DNA of 64,000 nucleotides from a bacterium (GCA_030426805.1 JAUHXU010000003.1:496001-560000), one strand, 5' to 3'. Positions 54,101 through 63,787 are shown, counted from the first letter of the stretch. Notes: generated by a model not told the origin, from the letters alone. A program made the numbers and translations.

Positions 54101-54418
54101 TCGCGGCCGCCCGTCGGCGAGATCGACGACGTAGACGTCGAGGTTGCCGTCGTAGCGCGCCGAAAACGCGATCGATCGACCGTCGGGCGAGAAGACCGGA
54201 TTCACCTCGTCGCCCGGCGCGCTCGTGAGCCGCTGCACGCGAAATCCCTCGGGCGACGCGAGCCAGATGTCGCCGTCGAACACGAACGCGATCAGGTCGC
54301 GCGCGATCGCCGGTTCGGACAGCAGTACCTCACACGGCTGCGCCGCGGCGCGAGGCGTGGACATCGCGACGAGCAGCGTGAGCACCGTCGGGACGAGAAG
54401 GGGGCGGGCAAGAATCAC
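51155..54418 (-). CDS. Tricorn-type S41 protease, secreted
   Basis: 1087 residues from a GTG with CGGAG upstream and a TAGATT -10-like sequence. Signal peptide MILARPLLVPTVLTLLVAM, then STPRAAAQ. Domains: a TolB/WD40-like beta-propeller region (about 30-600) with many SPDG-type blades such as VFSPDGRSIAFSAR and WSPDGKRIAFTDH, a helical C1 domain with ELGVGHHRVWGG (catalytic His region), a PDZ-like part (RVADGEFLIAVRGRDVTA), and the C-terminal protease core with the nucleophile S972 in DETAGSGGDLLPW and Glu in WVVENVGVEPD. Residue order follows archaeal tricorn (Ser965, His746, Glu1023). Likely a large periplasmic or extracellular peptidase. No tricorn-interacting aminopeptidase is nearby. Confidence 0.9.
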   Translation of the reverse strand: MILARPLLVPTVLTLLVAMSTPRAAAQPCEVLLSEPAIARDLIAFVFDGDIWLASPEGFRVQRLTSAPGDEVNPVFSPDGRSIAFSARYDGNLDVYVVDLADGRPRRLTWHPGDDYVLGFHPLSGDVLFRSARACTTDRHTQLYLVATDGGFPRSLGVPTGYKATFSPDGKFLAYVPLPEAFEQWKGYRGGRASRIWILDLSTFEWREIPQPAGRCNDTDPMWIGPGVGTIVFRSDREGEFTLFRYDVEKGGQPTRLLPATEWPIVDASTGDGRIVFEREGRLYRIAVPDGNTAPVVGPVRARVPAELRERRPRWVGSPKDVRHVAIDPAGRRVALAFRGEIVTLPVADGGARNRTATPGAHERAPAFSPDGARLAYFSDERPDGVGPESPGAYRLHVRTLADDTVTTFALADGVVPSDAEWSPDGKRIAFTDHRATLFAIDVESGTLATIAETSVYGPRDLRRVEFAWSPDSRWIAFVETGETLVRRLKLHGFDRQETVEVSPEVLDASAPAFDASGSYLFFLGSTDAGPRRRWLDQSSGDASSTRSLYCAVLYDDLPSPFKRRRTGDPPKEPTPGDGRTIGVEGLPSRIVRFPVPAGDYDDLRTGAAGDVYFRTDVGAHPALCRYRFSSGVVTTLRTDVDAYHVARDGTHLVFRHGDAWSVCDAGSPETAASLHVDRIRVRIDPPQEWVQIFDEAWRINRDFFYDEKHHGVRWAAQRTRYAQFLPHLATRRDLDRVIRWMCSELGVGHHRVWGGQPFDAVESIGVGLLGADFVVSDGRYRFAKVYRGAAWDPTLRAPLAEPGARVADGEFLIAVRGRDVTASTNVYAAFENTAGSVIEITVAADAAGTDARTIEVVPIADELPLRHRSWVEANRRYVDEATRGRVAYIHLPDTTRQGLAAFTRSFYAQSDRDALILDERYNRGGQVADRLIDVLRRRHIAYWATRNGDLESPGALIAGPKVMIIDETAGSGGDLLPWMFRKFRLGRIVGRPTWGGLVGALAMPVLMDGGHITAPDLAIWTAEDGWVVENVGVEPDRMIELQPADFRRGVDSQLEAAIANVTQMLATKPPTRPKRPAPPVRGGGKR

Positions 54419-54500
54419 TCGTGGTCTCCGTCGCGAATCTATGACGTCCTGGGACCGATGACAAGGGGCGGCGGCCGTTGCTCCGCCGGGCGACGGCGAC

Positions 54501-54506
54501 TACACG
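54501..54506 (+). promoter_or_regulatory. Weak candidate -10 element
   Basis: TACACG at 54501-54506 lies six bases before the ATG at 54513, the same spacing as at argR, but the hexamer is poor. Confidence 0.25.
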
Positions 54507-54512
54507 GACAGC

Positions 54513-55745
54513 ATGAGCGACGCGCGCCGCAATTTCCTCGCGATCTACTCCTCGCACCTCGCGACGGCGATCGGGATGTCGGCGTTCATACCGTTCCTGC
54601 CCTTCTACCTCGAGGAACTGGGCATCGAGGACGAGGCGACGCGCCTGATCTGGGCGGGGCTCGTCTTCGCCGGTGCGCCGGCGATGGCGTCGATGATGGG
54701 CCCCGTGTGGGGCGCCCTCGGCGACCGCTTCGGTCGAAAGATGATGGTGCTGCGGAGCCTCGCGAGCGTGGCGCTGTTCGTCGGCGCGATGGGCTTCGTG
54801 ACGGCCGCGTGGCAGTTGCTCGCGCTGCGCCTCGTGCAGGGCGTGTTCTCGGGATTCGTCGCGGCCGGCAACACGCTCGTCAGCGTCGGCACGCCGGACG
54901 ACCGGCAGGGCACGGTGCTCGGCCAGTTGCAGACCGGGCTCCTGTTCGGACTCGCGCTCGGCCCGGTGTTCGGCGGCTGGGTCGGCGACGAACTCGGCTA
55001 CCGGCCGGTGTTCTTCGTGACCGCCGGACTCGCAGCGACTGCGTTCGCGGTCGTCGCACTCTTCGCACGCGAGGTGCGTGACGACGGACCGCCTGACACG
55101 CGCGGACTCGCGCGCGGCATCGGCGCAGACTTGCGGGCGACGGTCGCGCGCCGTCCGATTCGCCACCTGCTCGGATCGCTGTTCCTGTTCCGGGCGGCGC
55201 TGTCGCTGATGCTGCCGATCCTGCCGGTCTACCTGCTCGAGACGTTCGACCTGCCGAAAGCGCAGGCCGGGCGGTGGTCGTCGTGGTTGTTCTCGGCGGT
55301 CGCGATCGCGGTCCTGTTCTTCTCGTCGGCCTGGGGACGACGCGCCGATCGCGTCGGGCCCGGCCGCACGTTCGTCGTGTGCACGACGGTGAGCGCCGTG
55401 GGCTTTCTCCTCTACGGGCTCGCGACGTCCGCGCTGCTGCTCGTCACGGTTCGCGCGGCACAGGGCATCTTCATCGCGGGGATCCTGCCGGCGGCCTACG
55501 CGGCGGCCGCGCGCCTCACGCCGCGGCGCCAACGAGGCTCGAGTATCGCGCTGACCCAGTCGTCGATGCAGATCGCGATGGCGGCCGGTTCGACCGGCGG
55601 TGGCGCGCTCGCCGCCGCGTTCGGCGCGCACGCGGTCTTCTGGATTGCGGCGGGCATGTTCGGAATCGCTGCGGCACAATGTCACCGGGGGTGGCGCCCG
55701 GCGACGGATCCTGCAACGGAGGTCGCGTCGCCCCCGTCCCGGTAG
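54513..55745 (+). CDS. Major facilitator superfamily transporter
   Basis: 410 residues with twelve hydrophobic segments. The loop between helices 2 and 3 reads MMGPVWGALGDRFGRKMMVL, the MFS motif G-x3-D-R-x-G-R-K. A central loop (about 190-205) separates two six-helix halves, and the second half has a degenerate motif [18 protein letters not shown]. Helix 5 has the GPVFGGWVGDELGYRPVFF drug:proton antiporter motif C-like pattern, so multidrug or metabolite export is likely. The substrate is unknown. No ribosome binding site precedes the ATG. A secreted protein gene follows 26 bp later. Confidence 0.88.
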   Translation: MSDARRNFLAIYSSHLATAIGMSAFIPFLPFYLEELGIEDEATRLIWAGLVFAGAPAMASMMGPVWGALGDRFGRKMMVLRSLASVALFVGAMGFVTAAWQLLALRLVQGVFSGFVAAGNTLVSVGTPDDRQGTVLGQLQTGLLFGLALGPVFGGWVGDELGYRPVFFVTAGLAATAFAVVALFAREVRDDGPPDTRGLARGIGADLRATVARRPIRHLLGSLFLFRAALSLMLPILPVYLLETFDLPKAQAGRWSSWLFSAVAIAVLFFSSAWGRRADRVGPGRTFVVCTTVSAVGFLLYGLATSALLLVTVRAAQGIFIAGILPAAYAAAARLTPRRQRGSSIALTQSSMQIAMAAGSTGGGALAAAFGAHAVFWIAAGMFGIAAAQCHRGWRPATDPATEVASPPSR

Positions 55746-55771
55746 TCGGGAAGTCAACGAGGAGGCCACGG

Positions 55772-57043
55772 ATGCTCCAACGGCTGATCGCGATCATCGC
55801 CCTGCACGGCGCGTGTGCGGCGTCGGTTGCCGCGCAAGACCACGCAGACGGCTGGTATCTGGCCGGGGGGACGGGCCCCGATCTGCTCCACGTCGACAAC
55901 GCCGGCAACCAGACGACCGTGCTCTCCCCGTCGGCGCTGCCGGTCGGCGGTGTGGCGGTGTCGGTCTGCCACGACATCGACAACCGCACGCTCGTCGTCG
56001 CCTACCGCACGTCGGGGATCGGCTTCGGTGGCGTCGCGCACTTCGACTCCGCAGGCACGATGCTCAGCGATTGGCGGCCCCGGCAAGGTGGATTCGTCAC
56101 CGGCGTCGCGATCGATCGGGACGGGAACTACATCGTCGCGTCGCTCGGGACGACGGGCGCCGCATTGCTGTCGGTCGACCGCGCGGGTCGGGAGGTGACG
56201 CTCTCCGCCGGGCCGGCGCTGAACGGGCCGAGCGCGATCGCGATCGACATCGAGACCGGCGACTACATCGTCGCGCAATCGTCGACGACGAACGCGCTGC
56301 TCCGCATCCCGCGCACCGGCGGCACCGGCGTCACGATCGCGACGATGCCGATGGGCTCGGGCAACCAGATCTCCCAGGACTTGACCAACGGCGACCTCTA
56401 CGTGACGTCGGTCCGCCAGCCGTTCTCGACCGGCGGTGTCCTTCGCGTCGCACGCGGTGGCGGGATCTCGACCTTCGTCGTCGGCTCGATTCTGGGCTCC
56501 GACCGGGCCGTGCATCTCGACCGCGCGAGCAGCGCGCAGCCGACCGCGCTCGCGTGTTTCACGGCGACCGGCTACACCCTCGCCCGCGTCGACGTCTTGA
56601 CGACCGCGATCACGACGATCACGACGATCGCGAGCTTCTCGTGCCCGCACATCACGCCTCGCCACGGCCGCAACACCGTGACCGTCCAGCGAGCCGCTCG
56701 CGCGTGGGACGTGCTGATCAACAGCCCGATGGACGCCGGTCGCAACTACGCGCTGGCACTGTCGCTCACGCCGCCGTTTCCGGGCATCCGACTGCCCGAT
56801 GGACGCCGTCTCGCGTTTCGCCCCGACGCGTTGAGCACGGCCGGTCTCGCCGGCGCGCTCGGCCCGTTGCTGCGCAACTTCACCGGCGTGCTGAACGCCG
56901 CGGGTCGAGCGGTCGCGACGATCGACCTCGGCTCGCTGCCGCCGATCACCGGCGTGCCGATCTGGATCCAGGTCGTCGCCCTCGATCCCGCCGCCCCGAT
57001 CGGCCTGCAAACGATCTACGACCCGATCGTCCTCCCCCTCTGA
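55772..57043 (+). CDS. Secreted propeller-like protein with a shared C-terminal module
   Basis: 423 residues; GAGGAGG lies seven bases before the ATG. Signal peptide MLQRLIAIIALHGACAASVA. The body has repeated blades with a D-G-N-Y-I-V turn (DRDGNYIVASLG, DIETGDYIVAQSS, NGDLYVTSVR), typical of NHL/YVTN-like beta-propellers. From residue 370, FTGVLNAAGRAVATI to the end, the sequence keeps the same spacing as the last 53 residues of the protein at 17669-18838, with VALDPAAPIG in place of VALNPSAPNG. Likely extracellular; function unknown. Its last 28 bp overlap the opposing YfhO gene. Confidence 0.75.
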   Translation: MLQRLIAIIALHGACAASVAAQDHADGWYLAGGTGPDLLHVDNAGNQTTVLSPSALPVGGVAVSVCHDIDNRTLVVAYRTSGIGFGGVAHFDSAGTMLSDWRPRQGGFVTGVAIDRDGNYIVASLGTTGAALLSVDRAGREVTLSAGPALNGPSAIAIDIETGDYIVAQSSTTNALLRIPRTGGTGVTIATMPMGSGNQISQDLTNGDLYVTSVRQPFSTGGVLRVARGGGISTFVVGSILGSDRAVHLDRASSAQPTALACFTATGYTLARVDVLTTAITTITTIASFSCPHITPRHGRNTVTVQRAARAWDVLINSPMDAGRNYALALSLTPPFPGIRLPDGRRLAFRPDALSTAGLAGALGPLLRNFTGVLNAAGRAVATIDLGSLPPITGVPIWIQVVALDPAAPIGLQTIYDPIVLPL

Positions 57044-60009
57044 CCGCGACGAAACCGTCCCGAACTGTCCCGTTTGAGGGACAGTTTGCGAAGGGTGACG
57101 AGGACGACGAGTGCGATCGCGCCGAGCGCGGCCAGGGCGAGGGACACGGGCCAGTGGGTCGGGCGGTAGTCCATGCGCACGACGTGCGTGCCGGCTGCGA
57201 CCGCGACTGCGCGGAACGTGTAGTTCGCGCGCACGATGTCGGCGGGTTCGCCGTCGACGGTCGCGCGCCAGCCGGGGTAGTGGTTGTCGAGCACGACGAG
57301 GAGGCCGGGCGCCGAGAAGCGGCATCGCACCTCGATCCACGATCCCGCGGGGTCCTCACGCAGCGCCTCGATCACCGGCGCGGCCGCCGGCGATGCTTCC
57401 GGAAGCGTCAGGCCCGCCGGCGCGCGTTCGAGCACGACCGTTTCCCGGTAGGCGAAGTCGGGTTCGAGGATGCGCTCAAGTTGCCGCTCGGGCGCCGCGA
57501 TCAACTCGGCTCGATGGACACCGAAGACGCGCGGCAGCGCACCGGTGTTCTCGTAGGTGCGGACGCCGCCGGCCACCGATCGGCGTTCGAACGCGGCCGG
57601 CTCGAGTTCGATCGCGAGCAGCGCGCCGCCGACGTCGGCTTGCACGCTCAACGCCACCAGCCCGTCGGTCGTGATCCGGGCACGGCGCTCACCGTCGCCA
57701 CCGCGCGTCTCCCAGCGGATCGTCGTCGCCGGCGTCCGGACGAGCGCGAACCGTCCCCGCTCGCAACGGCCGCGCAACGAGACGATCGGTGCGGTGGCGT
57801 CCACCGGTAAGTCGAGGAGCACCGGGCTACGAACCGCGAACGCCCGCGACGGTGCGGGGCGGAGCGACCCGAGACGTCGCAAGCGACCCGGCCCCGGTGC
57901 GAAGGCGCGTCCGCCGACCGTGACGCCGTCGATCGTCGCCTCGCCGTCGGCGTCGGGCGCGGCGACCCAGACCAGCGTGTGGAGCCCGGGTGCCTCGGCC
58001 GCGAGTTCGATCGCGAACGTCCCCGCGACGGCGCGCTCCGCGACGACGCGCGCCTCCGCCGGGCGCGGTCGCCACACCGTGACCGCATCCTCCGGTCCGC
58101 GCATCGTCGCGACGATCGTGTAGTCACCGGGCGTCAACCGGGCCTCGACTCGACCACGCGCGCCGGGTTGCGGCAGGGCGCCGCTGAACGGCTCGAGCGG
58201 GCCCCGGCTGAAGACGTGGCGCACCGCGAGGAGCGACAGCGCGCGCGCCGGGCACCGCGTGTCCGGCTCCGGACGCGCGAAGTAGAGCCCGCGCGACCGC
58301 AGGGTTCGGCGGATCAGCCGACGGTAGCGATCGACGACGAGGTTCTCGCGCAGCCGAATGTCGTCGAGCCCGTAGATCGTCGCGGTGTTCGGCGGCAACA
58401 CGTCATCGGGTGAGTAGACGCGCGACGCCGGACGCGGATCCGGCAACGCGCGGACGAACGCGGGCTCGCGGTAGACGTCGAACCGCGGGGGCTGTCCGCC
58501 GGGGCGGTGCGACGCGACGTCGGTCACGAGCAGTGCGAGAGCGACCACGCCCGCCGCCCGCGACAGCCGCGGGCGCAACGCCGCCACGCCCATCGCGACG
58601 AGCGCTCCCAGCGCGAGCCACGGCGCGGCGCCGAAGTGCGGCGCGAAACGGCCGGTGTCGATCGTGCCTGACCGGATCCCGTCGAGACGCCCCCCCGCCC
58701 ACAACAGCGTGTAGCCGACCACGACGCCGAGCACGACGACGGCGGCGATCGCGAACGACCGCGCCGGGTCGCGGCGTCGCACGAGCGCGTCCGCCCCGAT
58801 GCCGGTCAAGATCGCCGGCAGCAACGCGAGGAATCCGCACAGGTAGCGCTCGAGCGCGATCCGGTCGAAGATCGGCAGATCGTGAAGCCGTGCGAAGCCC
58901 GGCGCACCGAAGTAGCACAGCGCGACGACGGCGAGGGCGACCGCGGCGAACCGGGCGAGCGGCGACCGGCGCCAAGCGACGATGCCGACACCGGCGACGA
59001 TCCACGCGAGTGCGGCCTGCCCGAAGAAGCCGCCGCTGTCGCGGAGGACTTGCCCCCACCACACGTTGCGAAAGAAGCCGGGGAAGAGCCACGTGATCGC
59101 GCCGTGCCACGACGGGTTCGCGTTGGACCGCGCATCGCCGTGCGCGTGCGCCGCCTCGCCGACGAACTCGAGAAACGGCACGAGCTGCGGCGCGGCGAGC
59201 AGCGCACCGATCGCGCACGCACCGCCGACCCGGAGCGCGCGACCGGCGAGCACCCGCACCGACGGCCGGCCGGACACGCCCCGATACGCCGCCCACGACA
59301 GACCGAATCCCAACGCGAGGAAGGCCGCCTGCGGGTTGCCGGCGGCGAGCACGCACCAGACGACGAACGCGCCGAGAACGACGTCGCGCACCCCGCGCCG
59401 CGTCGCGGCCCGCCCGAGCGTGAGCATCAACGCGGGGATCAGACACTCCACGCTGATGTCGGACAGGTTCATGCCGGTGACGATTCGCCCGGACGCGAGA
59501 AACGCGATGCCGCCGACGAACGCCCCGACACGACCGACGCCTTGGGCGCGCAAGAGCAGAAAGAGCGTCCACCCGGCGAGCACGAGTCGCGCGAGGTAGG
59601 CGAGGTCGAAACCGCGCGGTGGCGCGGCGGCGTGCATCAGCCAGTTCGGCGGGAACAGGATCCCGGGCAAGTAGCCCGCGAAGTAGGGATTGCCGCAGCC
59701 TTCGTGCGGGTTCCAAAACGGCAGCGCCCCACTCGCGAGCGCGCGTCGGCGAAGCGGGAAGTTCGCCTCGTGGATCCACCCCGGCCCGAACGGGTCGACG
59801 AGCGGTACGCCGTGCGTGCGCGCCAGTTCATCGATCCGGTCGCGCATCGCCGGCGGCAACTCGTCGCACGCCGGAAAGTCGAGGTGCGGCGCGGCGGCGA
59901 CCGTCGCGTCGCCGAGCGTGACGTCGTGAAACCACGCACCGACGACGACGACGAAGAGCAGCAGCGACGCGACGCCCTCGAGTCGACCGGGCGCCGACGT
60001 CGCGTGCAT
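57016..60009 (-). CDS. YfhO-type large membrane protein
   Basis: 997 residues. The first helix is followed by a large external loop with EANFPLRRRALASGALPFWNP, NPYFAGYLPGILFPPNWL and then about ten more helices up to residue 520; the C-terminal 450 residues are mostly soluble beta-rich sequence with a last helix (VSLALAALGAIALVVLVTLR). This is the YfhO/GT-C architecture, where SGxLPxWNP is a hallmark. In Gram-positive bacteria YfhO glycosylates lipoteichoic acid; here a GT-C transferase of a surface glycan is the best guess. The C-terminal codons run through a hairpin and into the end of the opposing gene, so the true stop might be an unusual extension. Confidence 0.82.
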   Translation of the reverse strand: MHATSAPGRLEGVASLLLFVVVVGAWFHDVTLGDATVAAAPHLDFPACDELPPAMRDRIDELARTHGVPLVDPFGPGWIHEANFPLRRRALASGALPFWNPHEGCGNPYFAGYLPGILFPPNWLMHAAAPPRGFDLAYLARLVLAGWTLFLLLRAQGVGRVGAFVGGIAFLASGRIVTGMNLSDISVECLIPALMLTLGRAATRRGVRDVVLGAFVVWCVLAAGNPQAAFLALGFGLSWAAYRGVSGRPSVRVLAGRALRVGGACAIGALLAAPQLVPFLEFVGEAAHAHGDARSNANPSWHGAITWLFPGFFRNVWWGQVLRDSGGFFGQAALAWIVAGVGIVAWRRSPLARFAAVALAVVALCYFGAPGFARLHDLPIFDRIALERYLCGFLALLPAILTGIGADALVRRRDPARSFAIAAVVVLGVVVGYTLLWAGGRLDGIRSGTIDTGRFAPHFGAAPWLALGALVAMGVAALRPRLSRAAGVVALALLVTDVASHRPGGQPPRFDVYREPAFVRALPDPRPASRVYSPDDVLPPNTATIYGLDDIRLRENLVVDRYRRLIRRTLRSRGLYFARPEPDTRCPARALSLLAVRHVFSRGPLEPFSGALPQPGARGRVEARLTPGDYTIVATMRGPEDAVTVWRPRPAEARVVAERAVAGTFAIELAAEAPGLHTLVWVAAPDADGEATIDGVTVGGRAFAPGPGRLRRLGSLRPAPSRAFAVRSPVLLDLPVDATAPIVSLRGRCERGRFALVRTPATTIRWETRGGDGERRARITTDGLVALSVQADVGGALLAIELEPAAFERRSVAGGVRTYENTGALPRVFGVHRAELIAAPERQLERILEPDFAYRETVVLERAPAGLTLPEASPAAAPVIEALREDPAGSWIEVRCRFSAPGLLVVLDNHYPGWRATVDGEPADIVRANYTFRAVAVAAGTHVVRMDYRPTHWPVSLALAALGAIALVVLVTLRKLSLKRDSSGRFRRGQRGRTIGS
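57063..57086. terminator. Short perfect hairpin at a convergent gene junction
   Basis: AACTGTCCC (57063-57071) and GGGACAGTT (57078-57086) form a perfect 9-bp stem with a 6-nt loop GTTTGA, located 20 bp after the stop of the secreted protein gene and inside the last codons of the YfhO gene. There is no T-run. It shares the string TGTCCCTCAA (minus strand) with the REP-like palindromes at 45268 and 46217. Confidence 0.4.
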
Positions 60010-60022
60010 GGGTAGCCTCGGG

Positions 60023-61456
60023 TCAGCCCCGGAGCTTCGAGAGGATCGCGTCGACGTTGGTCTTCGCGTCGCCGAACAGCATGTGCGTGTTGTCCTTGTA
60101 GAACAACGGGTTGTCCACGCCGGCGTAGCCGACCGCCATCGAGCGCTTCATCACGACCGCGGTCTTCGCCTTCCACACCTCGATGACCGGCATGCCGGCG
60201 ATCGGGCTGTTCGGATCCTCGAGCGCACCCGGGTTCACGATGTCGTTCGCACCGATCACGAGGATCGCGTCGGTCGACGGCATGTCGTCGTTGATCTCGT
60301 CCATCTCGAGGACGATGTCGTACGGCACGTTCGCCTCGGCGAGGAGCACGTTCATGTGCCCCGGCAGACGCCCCGCGACCGGGTGGATCGCGAAGCGAAC
60401 CTCCTTGTCCTTGTCGCGGAGGATCTTGACGACCTCGGCGAGCGAGTGCTGCGCCTGCGCGACCGCCATCCCGTAGCCGGGGACGATCACGACCGACTGC
60501 GCCTCGAGCAGCATGTCCACCGTGTCGTCGACCGAGAACTCGGTGACCGTGCCCTCGACCTCGGCCGCCGGGCCGCCGCCGCCCCCGTCGGTGCCGAAAC
60601 CGCCGAGGATCACGCTGACGAAGCTGCGGTTCATCGCCTTGCACATGATGTAGGAGAGGATCGCGCCCGAGCTGCCGACGAGCGCGCCGGTGACGATCAG
60701 CAGGTGGTTCTTCAGCATGAAGCCCGCCGCGGCCGCCGCCCACCCCGAGTAGGAGTTGAGCATCGACACGACGACCGGCATGTCGGCGCCGCCGATCGCG
60801 ACGACCATGTGCACGCCGAGGAAGCACGCGATCGCGGTCATCACGAGGAGCGCCCACAGGCCGCCGTGGTCCGGCGACCCGCAGAACATCGTGCCGAGCC
60901 AGACGCACACGGCGACCAGCGCGAGGTTCAGCAAGTGCCGCCCCGGGACGGTGATCGGCTTGCCGGACATCGAGCCCTTGAGCTTCAGGAACGCGATGAT
61001 CGAACCGGTGAACGTGATCGCGCCGATGAAGACGCCGATGTAGATCTCGATCTCGTGAATCAGCGCCTCGCTCGGCAGCACTTTCACGCCGGGCGAGATA
61101 TAGCTCGCGAACCCGACGAACACCGCCGCGAGGCCGACGAAGCTGTGGAGCAGCGCGACCAACTCCGGCATGCCGGTCATCGGCACACGCGCGGCCATCG
61201 TCGCACCGATCGCGATCGCCGGGAGCATCGCGACGACCGCCCAGACGAAGCCGCCGCTCATGTAACCGAACAGCGTCGCGCCGATCGCCAGCACCATGCC
61301 GACGATTCCGAGTACGTTGCCGCGTCGCGCGGACTCTTGGTTGGACAGGCCGCCGAGGCTGAAGATGAACAGCACCGCGGCGGCGATGTAGGCGACCGTG
61401 GCGAGCGCCTTGCTCGTCTCCATCGTCATCGCCATGAAGGTCGTGTCGATCGTCAT
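60023..61456 (-). CDS. pntB: NAD(P) transhydrogenase, beta subunit
   Basis: 477 residues. About eight membrane helices (domain dII) are followed by the soluble NADP-binding dIII with [35 protein letters not shown] and the late [20 protein letters not shown], which are hallmarks of PntB. With PntA it couples hydride transfer from NADH to NADP to proton entry, giving NADPH for biosynthesis, including ArgC. It begins 13 bp after the pntA stop and belongs to one transcript. The ATG at 61456 is the likely start. Confidence 0.95.
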   Translation of the reverse strand: MTIDTTFMAMTMETSKALATVAYIAAAVLFIFSLGGLSNQESARRGNVLGIVGMVLAIGATLFGYMSGGFVWAVVAMLPAIAIGATMAARVPMTGMPELVALLHSFVGLAAVFVGFASYISPGVKVLPSEALIHEIEIYIGVFIGAITFTGSIIAFLKLKGSMSGKPITVPGRHLLNLALVAVCVWLGTMFCGSPDHGGLWALLVMTAIACFLGVHMVVAIGGADMPVVVSMLNSYSGWAAAAAGFMLKNHLLIVTGALVGSSGAILSYIMCKAMNRSFVSVILGGFGTDGGGGGPAAEVEGTVTEFSVDDTVDMLLEAQSVVIVPGYGMAVAQAQHSLAEVVKILRDKDKEVRFAIHPVAGRLPGHMNVLLAEANVPYDIVLEMDEINDDMPSTDAILVIGANDIVNPGALEDPNSPIAGMPVIEVWKAKTAVVMKRSMAVGYAGVDNPLFYKDNTHMLFGDAKTNVDAILSKLRG

Positions 61457-61469
61457 CGTGCGCGCACCC

Positions 61470-62999
61470 CTACCTGTGGAACATCTTCAGCATGCGCTGA
61501 GTGACGAGGAAACCGCCGGCGATGTTGATCGTCGCGACGAAGATCGCGAGCGCACCGAGAATCACCGCCGGTGTCGAATCGACGCCGACCTGCACGAGGC
61601 CGCCGATGATGATGATCCCGCTGATCGCGTTCGTGACGCTCATCAGCGGCGTGTGGAGCGCGGCCGTCACGTTCCAGATCACCTGCCAACCGACGATGCA
61701 CGCGAGCACGAATACCGTGAAGTCGGTGATGAACCCGGCATCGCGCGTGAGTCCCACTCCGAGGAGGCCGGCGCCGGCGAGGATCAGCCAGATCGGGTTG
61801 CCGCCCTTCTTCGCCGGCTCCGCGGCCGCTGCGACCGGCTCCGCCTTCGGGGCGGCCTTCGGCGCCGCCGATACCGCGATCGGCGGCGGCGGCCACGTGA
61901 TCTCGCCGTCCTTGACGACGGTCGCGCCGCGCACGACGTCGTCTTCCATGTCGACCTTGAAGCCCTCGGCCCCGCCCATGTCGTCGAGCAGGTGCACCAT
62001 GTTCGTGCCGTAGAGCTGGCTCGACGTGTTCGCGAGGCGACTCGGCAGATCCGTGTAGCCGACGATGTGCACACCGTCGTGCATGACGACTTCGTTCGGC
62101 TTCGTCACGGCGCAGTTGCCGCCCTGCTCGGCCGCGAGATCGACGACGACCGATCCGGGCTTCATGCTCTCGACCATCGCCGTCGTGATCAGCTCGGGTG
62201 CTTTCTTGCCCGGGATCAGCGCGGTCGTGATGATGATGTCCACTTCCTTGGCCTGCTCGGCGAAGAGCTTCATCTCCGCCTCGATGAACTCCTTGCTCAT
62301 CGTCTTCGCGTAGCCGCCGCTCGTGCCGCCCTCTTCCTGCGGGAAGTCGAGGTAGAGGAACTCGGCGCCCATCGACTTGACCTGATCTGCGACCTCCGGC
62401 CGCACGTCGAAGGCACGCACGATCGCGCCGAGACCGCGCGCCGCGCCGATCGCCGCGAGGCCCGCGACGCCGGCGCCGATGACCATCACCTTCGCCGGCG
62501 GCACCTTGCCGGCCGCGGTGATCTGCCCGGTGAAGAAGCGCCCGAAGAGCCCCGCCGCCTCGACGACCGCCCGGTAGCCGGCGATGTTCGCCATCGAGCT
62601 GAGGGCGTCCATCTTCTGCGCGCGGCTGATGCGCGGCACCGCGTCCATCGCGAGGGCGGTCGCCTTCTTCTCGGCGATCGACTTCAGCAGCGCCTCGTTC
62701 TGCGCCGGATAGAGGAAGCTGACGAACACCTTGCCGTCCGTGAGCCGTCCGATCTCGTCGGGGTTCGGCTCACGCACCTTCAGGATCACGTCGGCGTCAC
62801 GCCACAGCGCGTCGACGTCGTCGACGATCGTGCAGCCCGCGTCGCGGTAGGCCTGGTCCGGGAAGCTCGCCGCTTCGCCGGCGCCGGCCTGGACCGACAC
62901 CTCGAAACCGAGCTTCTTCATCAACCGGGTCGCGGTGTCGGGCGTCGCTGCGACGCGACACTCGCCGGGATGCACTTCCTTCGGGATGCCGACTCTCAT
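61470..62999 (-). CDS. pntA: NAD(P) transhydrogenase, alpha subunit
   Basis: 509 residues, with soluble dI and the membrane part fused in one chain, as in E. coli. The N-terminus [20 protein letters not shown] and the NAD-binding [20 protein letters not shown] (near 170) are typical of alanine-dehydrogenase/PntA proteins. A hinge rich in Ala, Pro and Lys (around 380-400) leads to about four membrane helices ending in MLKMFHR. It binds NADH and works with PntB. The ATG at 62999 has GGAAAG nine bases upstream. First gene of the pntAB unit. Confidence 0.95.
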   Translation of the reverse strand: MRVGIPKEVHPGECRVAATPDTATRLMKKLGFEVSVQAGAGEAASFPDQAYRDAGCTIVDDVDALWRDADVILKVREPNPDEIGRLTDGKVFVSFLYPAQNEALLKSIAEKKATALAMDAVPRISRAQKMDALSSMANIAGYRAVVEAAGLFGRFFTGQITAAGKVPPAKVMVIGAGVAGLAAIGAARGLGAIVRAFDVRPEVADQVKSMGAEFLYLDFPQEEGGTSGGYAKTMSKEFIEAEMKLFAEQAKEVDIIITTALIPGKKAPELITTAMVESMKPGSVVVDLAAEQGGNCAVTKPNEVVMHDGVHIVGYTDLPSRLANTSSQLYGTNMVHLLDDMGGAEGFKVDMEDDVVRGATVVKDGEITWPPPPIAVSAAPKAAPKAEPVAAAAEPAKKGGNPIWLILAGAGLLGVGLTRDAGFITDFTVFVLACIVGWQVIWNVTAALHTPLMSVTNAISGIIIIGGLVQVGVDSTPAVILGALAIFVATINIAGGFLVTQRMLKMFHR

Positions 63000-63160
63000 C
63001 GAAATCGCTTTCCGGGGGAGGGGTGCCGGGCGGCACGTGGGACTCGGTCGGGCCGGCGATCGCTGGCCGCGAGAGTCGCATCTTAGATGAGAGCCGACCG
63101 GGAATCCACCGCGAACGGCCCGGTTCAGAGCGCTTCGGTCGGCGCGTCCCGAGCCGGGAA
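63000..63160. other. Short intergenic region upstream of pntA
   Basis: No gene seen. It separates the lipoprotein gene from pntA, both on the minus strand, so the pntAB promoter should lie here; no clear element was found. Confidence 0.3.
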
Positions 63161-63787
63161 CTACCGTCCGACCGCGCGGGCGATCCGGGCGTTCGCGTGC
63201 TCGAGCGCGGCCCTGGCGGCCTCGCGCAGCGCGGGGCCGTCGGCGTTGCGGGCCAGCTCACCGAGGATCGCGCGGAAGGTCGCGTCGTGCAGTTCGGCGC
63301 GATCGAGCACGTCGATCGCGAGCGCCCGCTGGTCGCTGGGCGCCGAATCGTCGCGGACGATCGCGAGGACGGACGCGGCATGCGGTCGAGCCGCGACGCC
63401 GGCGATCCGAAGGATGTCGAGTGCGGCGCTCCGGAAGTCGTCCGTCCCGAGGACGGCGCGCGCCCCGTCTACCGCGTGAACCGCGTAGTCCGGCCGCGCG
63501 ACGAGCAGCGCAGCAGCGCGCTCGCGATGTGCGCGCAACGCCCCGGGGTCGGCGAGCAATGCCGCGAGTCGACGCGCCGCCTCGCGGACGTCGCGGGCGC
63601 GCCGGGGCGGCTCGTCGGCGAGCAGCTCGAGCGCCATCTCCCGATCGTAGCGGTCTCCGATCGCCAGCGCGGTGAGCGCGACCTCGGTCCGGTCGCGGTC
63701 CCGATCGGTGCCGCCGTCAGAGCAGCCCGCGAACATCGCGAGCACGAGCACCCCGCAACACGCGAGGCGGCTACGGCTTCGGCGCAT
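63161..63787 (-). CDS. Lipoprotein with HEAT-like repeats
   Basis: 208 residues. The N-terminus [19 protein letters not shown] ends in the lipobox FAGC, giving a mature lipid-modified Cys22. The remainder is helical and Ala/Arg/Asp-rich with regularly spaced repeats ([60 protein letters not shown]), resembling HEAT or armadillo-like helical pairs. Function unknown; probably a scaffold in the cell envelope. Its start overlaps the preceding partial gene by 17 bp, so the two are likely co-transcribed. Confidence 0.7.
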   Translation of the reverse strand: MRRSRSRLACCGVLVLAMFAGCSDGGTDRDRDRTEVALTALAIGDRYDREMALELLADEPPRRARDVREAARRLAALLADPGALRAHRERAAALLVARPDYAVHAVDGARAVLGTDDFRSAALDILRIAGVAARPHAASVLAIVRDDSAPSDQRALAIDVLDRAELHDATFRAILGELARNADGPALREAARAALEHANARIARAVGR

